Positions 5,636 to 10,067 of a DNA stretch of 10,067 nucleotides are shown here, one piece after another. The stretch comes from Klebsiella pneumoniae. GTDB lineage: Bacteria; Bacteroidota; Bacteroidia; Flavobacteriales; Flavobacteriaceae. Numbering within the stretch: position 1 is the first letter of the stretch; each line of letters begins with the position of its first letter. A program made the position numbers and the translations under genes. Location: NCBI GenBank assembly GCA_943325355.2, contig CALPPA020000052.1, forward strand, positions 1-10,067, given 5' to 3'. The notes under the pieces are model-generated. The model did not search any database. It had not been told where the DNA came from and worked only from the letters and a program-made list of their open reading frames with translations.

Positions 5636-6787
5636 ATGGATTTAGAACAATTGTTTGACCAAAATAAAGAACCATCATTAAGCGGTCGTTATATTACTTT
5701 GGAATTAATCGAACCCTTATTTAATAAATTAAATGTTAATAATGAATTAGAAATTATTGGAAAATCAGTGCTGGATAAACCAATATATAAATACCAAATT
5801 GGAATTGGAAAAATTAAAATTCTACTTTGGTCCCAAATGCATGGAAATGAAAGTACGACTACAAAAGCCTTATTTGATTTTATAAACCTTTTAAATAGCG
5901 ATTCAGATTTAGCACGAAAACTGTTAAATGCTTTTACTTTTTACTGTATTCCGATGCTAAATCCTGACGGAGCAAAATTGTATACTCGCGAAAATGCGAA
6001 TAAAGTTGATTTGAATCGGGATTCTCAGGATTTGTCACAGCCCGAAAGTAGGATTTTGAGAGCTGCTTTTGAGAATTTCAAACCTGATTTTTGTTATAAT
6101 CTTCACGATCAGCGGACTATATTTGGCGTGGGAAGTACTGGCAAGCCTGCTACTATTTCTTTTTTGGCACCTGCTTATAATGAATCAAGAGAAATTAATG
6201 AATCAAGAGGTAAAGCCATCAATTTGATTGCTGGAATGAATGATGTTTTGCAATACTATATTCCGGGTCAAATAGGGCGTTTTGACGACTCTTTTAATAT
6301 AAATTGCGTAGGAGATACTTTTCAAAACTTGGGTGTTCCTACAGTTTTATTTGAAGCAGGACATTTTCAAGATGATTATAGTAGGGAAGAAACTCGCAAA
6401 TACATTTTTATTGCTTTTGTTTCAAGTTTTGAAATACTAAACGAAAACGATGTAGTTGTTAACAAATATGACAAATATTTGAGTATTCCTCAAAATAAAG
6501 TACTTTTTTATGATTTTTTGTATAAAAATATCAAAATAAATTATGATGGTATTGAAATAATGACGAATTTTGCAGCACAATACAATGAAGAGTTAGTTGA
6601 AAATCAAATTATTTTCAATGCTTATATTGTAAAAATAGGCGAATTGGATGATTATTTTGGACATTATGAATATGATGGAAATCAAGCCTTATATCACGAT
6701 AGAAATGGCGATTATCCAAAATTAAACCAAAAAGCTGATTTTTATATAGATAACAACTTGAAATTTGTAAATGGACTTTTGGTTTAA
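5636..6787 (+). CDS. Cytoplasmic M14 family zinc carboxypeptidase
   Basis: The M14 active site is complete. The zinc ligands are H69 and E72 (MHGNEST) and H157 (NLHDQRT). NPDG is at 109-112. DLNRD at 125-129 carries the N127-R128 pair that binds the substrate carboxylate. E240 in VLFEAGHF is the general base. The catalytic domain ends around residue 270. The remaining ~110 residues (IPQNKVLFYDFLYKN onwards) look like a small beta-rich C-terminal domain that I cannot name. There is no signal peptide or membrane segment, so it should act in the cytoplasm, unlike most secreted M14 enzymes. A role in trimming peptides, recycling muropeptides or deacylating amino acid conjugates is possible; the sequence does not decide. 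It is divergent from an XRE regulator with shared operators, and an Lrp/AsnC gene follows 70 bases downstream on the same strand, both of which suggest control by amino acid or peptide supply. Confidence 0.88.
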   Translation: MDLEQLFDQNKEPSLSGRYITLELIEPLFNKLNVNNELEIIGKSVLDKPIYKYQIGIGKIKILLWSQMHGNESTTTKALFDFINLLNSDSDLARKLLNAFTFYCIPMLNPDGAKLYTRENANKVDLNRDSQDLSQPESRILRAAFENFKPDFCYNLHDQRTIFGVGSTGKPATISFLAPAYNESREINESRGKAINLIAGMNDVLQYYIPGQIGRFDDSFNINCVGDTFQNLGVPTVLFEAGHFQDDYSREETRKYIFIAFVSSFEILNENDVVVNKYDKYLSIPQNKVLFYDFLYKNIKINYDGIEIMTNFAAQYNEELVENQIIFNAYIVKIGELDDYFGHYEYDGNQALYHDRNGDYPKLNQKADFYIDNNLKFVNGLLV

Positions 6788-6821
6788 TACAGAAGTGTTG
6801 ACCAATTTAGTATGTAAAATT

Positions 6822-6833
6822 TTGCATTTGCAA
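6822..6833. promoter_or_regulatory. Palindrome upstream of the Lrp/AsnC gene, possible autoregulatory site
   Basis: TTGCATTTGCAA is an inverted repeat with perfect 5-bp arms (TTGCA / TGCAA) around TT. It lies 24 bases before the ATG at 6858. On the plus strand TGCATTTG (6823-6830) is one base off TAnnTTTG, so the site may overlap a promoter. Lrp-family proteins commonly bind such palindromes and control their own genes. No second copy was seen nearby. Confidence 0.35.
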
Positions 6834-6857
6834 CAAATATTATTAATTTAAGAAATT

Positions 6858-7337
6858 ATGAGTAAGTTCCGTTTAGATGAAGTAGACCACCAGATTTTGG
6901 ATATGTTGATAGACAACACAAGAATTCCATTTACTGATATTGCGAAAAAATTATTAATCTCCGCTGGTACTGTGCACGTTAGGGTAAAGAAGATGGAAGA
7001 TGCCGGAATCATAATGGGTTCCTCATTAGTTCTTGATTATGATAAATTAGGATATTCTTTTATAGCTTATGTTGGTGTTTTTCTTAACAATACTTCGCAA
7101 ACTAAATTTGTTTTGCAACGTATAAACGAAATACCTTTCGTAACAGTGGCTTCTGTAACAACTGGAAAATTTAATATTTTTTGCAAGATTAGAGCGAAAG
7201 ATACCAAGCACGCAAAAGATGTAATATTTATGATTGATGATATCGAAGGAGTTTACAGAACAGAAACTATGATTTCATTAGAAGAAAGCATTAACGATAA
7301 AAAGCGTTTGATGCATACTATTTTTAAGAATATGTAA
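6858..7337 (+). CDS. Lrp/AsnC family transcriptional regulator
   Basis: The 159-residue protein has the standard two-part layout. Residues 5-55 are the winged HTH (LDEVDHQILDMLIDNTR, then a recognition helix in SAGTVHVRVKKMEDAGII), preceding a RAM/effector domain at about 65-142 (GYSFIAYVGVFL, then TTGKFNIFCKIRAKD). The effector-site turn that often reads G-x-Y/F-D is GKFN here (103-106), with N106 in place of Asp, so the ligand preference may differ from the amino-acid-binding members. A basic tail (NDKKRLMHTIFKNM) ends the protein. Family members form dimers to octamers and respond to amino acids. The gene lies 70 bases after the M14 gene with no clear terminator between them, so read-through from the peptidase is possible. 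A strong hairpin follows it. The sequence resembles a form widely kept in flavobacteria. Confidence 0.92.
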   Translation: MSKFRLDEVDHQILDMLIDNTRIPFTDIAKKLLISAGTVHVRVKKMEDAGIIMGSSLVLDYDKLGYSFIAYVGVFLNNTSQTKFVLQRINEIPFVTVASVTTGKFNIFCKIRAKDTKHAKDVIFMIDDIEGVYRTETMISLEESINDKKRLMHTIFKNM

Positions 7338-7364
7338 TTCACTTGAAATCTATTGCCAAATATG

Positions 7365-7394
7365 ACCTCAAGTAAATTCTTGAGGTTTTTTTTT
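7365..7394 (+). terminator. Rho-independent terminator after the Lrp/AsnC gene
   Basis: ACCTCAAG (7365-7372) pairs perfectly with CTTGAGGT (7379-7386) around the loop TAAATT, and nine T (7386-7394) follow. It starts 27 bases after the regulator's stop and ends 37 bases before the ppc ATG. I see no clear TAnnTTTG promoter after it, so it might act as an attenuator for ppc as well as a terminator. Confidence 0.88.
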
Positions 7395-7431
7395 AATTTT
7401 TTTTAAACTAACTACTACTAATATAACCAAT

Positions 7432-10017
7432 ATGTATACTCATCCAAAAATTGAACGATTTAATGAGGAAGTTCTTTCTAAATATCACATTTATAATAGT
7501 GTTTTTATAACCTTGCCTTTTGATTCTATTGATAATACTGGGGTTTTACTTCCTTTATTTACTGATGTGTGCGACAATGGTTTCAAAAAACAGGAAACTC
7601 CTAAGGAAATTGTTGATTTTTTCACTAAAAAATACTTGCATAGTGTTTCTGAAAAAGAAAAAATTGATTTAATGTTTCGTTTTATACAATACATTGAGCG
7701 TCAAATTGTTCTTTTTGACGCCATTGAAGATGCTGCTTTTTCAGTTGTAAACAATATGGAAGGAAGAGGTTCTTTGCGAGATATTAAAGAGAAATCTGAC
7801 GCTAAGAATGCAAAGGAAGAATTGATGGAGTTCTTAGAAAACTTCAATGTAAGGACTGTTTTGACTGCACATCCTACTCAGTTTTACCCAGGTCCTGTAT
7901 TAGGGATAATCAACGATTTGACAGATGCTATTCGTAAAAATAATTTGCTTGAAATCAAGCAATTATTAGCTCAATTGGGGAAAACTCCTTTTATTCAAAA
8001 CGAAAAACCAAATCCTTTTGATGAAGCTGTAAGTTTAATTTGGTACCTTGAAAATGTATTTTATGAAACTTCTGGCGAAATGGTTCATTACCTTCAAAAA
8101 AATGTATTTAACGGCGAATCTATTCAAAATCAATTGATAAAACTAGGATTTTGGCCTGGAGGTGATCGTGATGGGAACCCATTTGTAACTACAGAAATCA
8201 CCTTGAAAGTTGCGGATCGCCTTAGAACTTCGATATTGAAATGTTATTATTTCGAAATGAGGAATTTAAAACGAAAACTCACATTCTATGAAGTGGATGC
8301 TTTAGTAGCTGAATTGGAGAATAAGTTGTACCGTTCCGTTTTTTATTCAAAAGGAGATATATTTATCACTTTGGATGAATTTAAAACACAATTAAATAAA
8401 ATAAGATCTATTGTTATAGAGCGTCACCAGTCATTATATTTAGAGGAATTGGAAGCATTGCTAATTAAAGTAAATCTTTTTGGATTCTATTTTGCATCGC
8501 TCGATATTCGTCAAAATAGTAGAATTCATAATACTGTTTTTGAGGATGTGGTTAATTTTTATTTAAAATCAGGGTCAACTATATTTCCTGAAAATTATTT
8601 TCAATTGTCAGAAGATCAAAAAATTAATGTTTTATCCAATGTCAGAGGTAATCTTAATCCTAATTCTTTTGATAATGAAATAACAAAATCAACCTTAGAG
8701 TCTATTCAATCGATAAAAGTTATCCAAGATTCAAACGGAGAATCAGGGGCAAACAGGTATATAATTAGCAACAACGAGAGTGCTTTAAATGTTATGGAAA
8801 CTTTTGCGCTTTTTCATTTAAATAATTGGGAGAACTTAACGGTTGATATTATTCCTTTATTTGAGTCAGTTGATGATTTACAAAATGCGCACATAATTAT
8901 GGAAAAGTTATACAATAATCCTGCTTATGCAAATCATTTAACAAACAGAAACCAAAAACAAACCATAATGCTTGGTTTTTCTGACGGAACAAAAGATGGT
9001 GGCTATTTAATGGCAAATTGGAGTATTTATAAAGCCAAAAAAGAGCTAACTGCTATATCGAGAAAATACGGTATTCACGCTATTTTCTTTGATGGTCGTG
9101 GTGGTCCACCAGCTCGCGGAGGTGGTAAAACTCATAAATTCTATGCTTCGTTAGGACCAAAAATTGAAAATAATGAGATTCAGATTACGGTGCAAGGACA
9201 AACTATCAGTTCTAATTTTGGAACCTTGGATTCCTGCCGTTATAATTTAGAAAATTTATTAAGTGCTGGTGTTACTAATCAGGTTTTTAGTAAAGATAAA
9301 AATGAATTGACAAGGGATGAAATAGCTATTTTGGATCAATTAGCAGAATTAGGCTATGAAAAGTACTTGAGTTTCAAGAATCATCCTAAATTTATTCCTT
9401 ATTTAGAGCAAATGAGCACCTTGAAGTATTATGCCAAAACAAATATAGGAAGTCGTCCCTCAAAAAGAAGTAAATCCGAAAATTTAGATTTTGCAGATTT
9501 AAGAGCTATTCCATTTGTTGGGTCTTGGAGTCAATTAAAGCAAAATGTACCCGGATTTTTTGGAGTAGGAACAGCTTTGAAGCAATTTGAAGATAATGGT
9601 AAATGGGAAGAAGTTCAAAATTTATATGATAATTCTTTGTTCTTTAAAACCCTACTAGAGAATAGTATGATGTCACTTGCAAAATCTTTTTTCCCTTTGA
9701 CAGCTTATATGAGAAAAGATCCTGAATTTGGAGATTTTTGGCAAATTATTTATGACGAATTTTTAGAAACAAAAAGAATGTTGCTGAAAATTGCTGGTCA
9801 TAAAGGATTGATGGAAAACTACCCAGATGGGAAAGCATCAATTGACATAAGAGAGCGTATTGTATTACCATTGTTGACAATACAGCAATATGCTTTGCTT
9901 AAAATAAACGAATTGAACAAGGAAAAGAACCCAAATTTAGACTTGATAAAAACGTATGAAAAAATCGTGACTCGTTCTCTTTTCGGGAATACTAACGCCA
10001 GCAGAAATTCCGCTTAG
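7432..10017 (+). CDS. ppc: Phosphoenolpyruvate carboxylase
   Basis: PEPC adds bicarbonate to phosphoenolpyruvate to give oxaloacetate and phosphate, refilling the TCA cycle in the cytoplasm. The length of 861 residues fits (E. coli 883). The motifs are in order: LTAHPTQ at 144-150 with catalytic H147; GGDRDGNP at 243-250; LDIRQNS at 357-363; IIPLFESVDDL at 473-483; LGFSDGTKDGG at 514-524; GRGGPPARGG at 555-564 with R556 and R562; GSRPSKR at 673-679; LRAIPFVGSWSQ at 690-701. Several differ from the enterobacterial forms: HPTQ for HPTE, SDGTKDGG for SDSAKDAG, GPPARGG for GTIGRGG. The C-terminus is ...RNSA rather than the usual ...NTG, keeping the penultimate-region Asn (N859) that binds the inhibitor aspartate in E. 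coli. These look like lineage features rather than damage, because every catalytic residue is kept. The tandem stop TAG TGA ends the gene. The neighbouring Lrp gene may or may not control it. Confidence 0.96.
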   Translation: MYTHPKIERFNEEVLSKYHIYNSVFITLPFDSIDNTGVLLPLFTDVCDNGFKKQETPKEIVDFFTKKYLHSVSEKEKIDLMFRFIQYIERQIVLFDAIEDAAFSVVNNMEGRGSLRDIKEKSDAKNAKEELMEFLENFNVRTVLTAHPTQFYPGPVLGIINDLTDAIRKNNLLEIKQLLAQLGKTPFIQNEKPNPFDEAVSLIWYLENVFYETSGEMVHYLQKNVFNGESIQNQLIKLGFWPGGDRDGNPFVTTEITLKVADRLRTSILKCYYFEMRNLKRKLTFYEVDALVAELENKLYRSVFYSKGDIFITLDEFKTQLNKIRSIVIERHQSLYLEELEALLIKVNLFGFYFASLDIRQNSRIHNTVFEDVVNFYLKSGSTIFPENYFQLSEDQKINVLSNVRGNLNPNSFDNEITKSTLESIQSIKVIQDSNGESGANRYIISNNESALNVMETFALFHLNNWENLTVDIIPLFESVDDLQNAHIIMEKLYNNPAYANHLTNRNQKQTIMLGFSDGTKDGGYLMANWSIYKAKKELTAISRKYGIHAIFFDGRGGPPARGGGKTHKFYASLGPKIENNEIQITVQGQTISSNFGTLDSCRYNLENLLSAGVTNQVFSKDKNELTRDEIAILDQLAELGYEKYLSFKNHPKFIPYLEQMSTLKYYAKTNIGSRPSKRSKSENLDFADLRAIPFVGSWSQLKQNVPGFFGVGTALKQFEDNGKWEEVQNLYDNSLFFKTLLENSMMSLAKSFFPLTAYMRKDPEFGDFWQIIYDEFLETKRMLLKIAGHKGLMENYPDGKASIDIRERIVLPLLTIQQYALLKINELNKEKNPNLDLIKTYEKIVTRSLFGNTNASRNSA

Positions 10018-10067
10018 TGATTAAAATTTCAATACAATAAAAGTCAAATTTAAATGTATTTTTTTTA

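Noticed and set aside
6179..6209. 13-base direct repeat AATGAATCAAGAG, period 18, within the M14 gene
   Set aside because: It encodes NESREI then NESRGK in a helical stretch where relatives, as I recall them, have similar length and charge, so it is probably ordinary coding sequence rather than a recent tandem duplication.
7491..7694. Open frame of 67 codons on the minus strand inside ppc
   Set aside because: It is antisense to conserved PEPC N-terminal sequence, with no recognisable product.
10018..10067. Terminator after ppc
   Set aside because: The 50 bases left contain no GC stem; the final T run belongs to sequence that continues past the window, so no call can be made.

Overview
The window looks like chromosomal DNA of a Flavobacterium-type member of the Bacteroidota. 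It is strongly AT-rich, the starts I examined show no clear Shine-Dalgarno sequence, at least one promoter fits the Bacteroidota TTTG / TAnnTTTG pattern, and the phosphoenolpyruvate carboxylase, the Lrp regulator and the M16 pair resemble the flavobacterial forms I know. I see no insertion sequence, tRNA, rRNA, CRISPR array or phage gene. Most of the content is ordinary housekeeping.

Region 1 (1-2868): the last 15 codons of a probable kdsB (CMP-KDO synthetase), then a two-gene operon of exported M16 zinc peptidases. The first subunit carries the full zinc site. The second has lost it but carries an Arg/Tyr pair, so the two probably work as a heterodimer. A symmetrical GC hairpin between A8 and T8 runs can stop transcription from both sides.

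Region 2 (2869-4287): on the minus strand, a small potassium-channel-like protein with an SIGYGD filter, preceded by about 580 bp of a decayed spermidine-synthase-like (SAM-fold) gene. The remnant has two frameshifts, two nonsense codons in the surviving reading frame and a missing block of about 30 codons.

Region 3 (4288-6787): a short PlsC-type acyltransferase whose stop codon abuts the stop of a convergent XRE-family regulator. The regulator is divergent from a cytoplasmic M14 zinc carboxypeptidase. The 310-bp gap between these two genes is the most interesting part of the window. It holds two identical copies of a 14-bp inverted repeat (TTTACA-N2-TGTAAA), one at each promoter, several imperfect copies (one over the regulator's own start codon) and an unbroken 56-bp A/T run. 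I read this as an autoregulated divergent regulator/peptidase module.

Region 4 (6788-10067): an Lrp/AsnC regulator with a palindrome in its upstream gap, a strong hairpin terminator, then ppc, encoding an 861-residue phosphoenolpyruvate carboxylase with several flavobacterial variations of the usual active-site motifs. The last 50 bases after ppc hold nothing I can identify.
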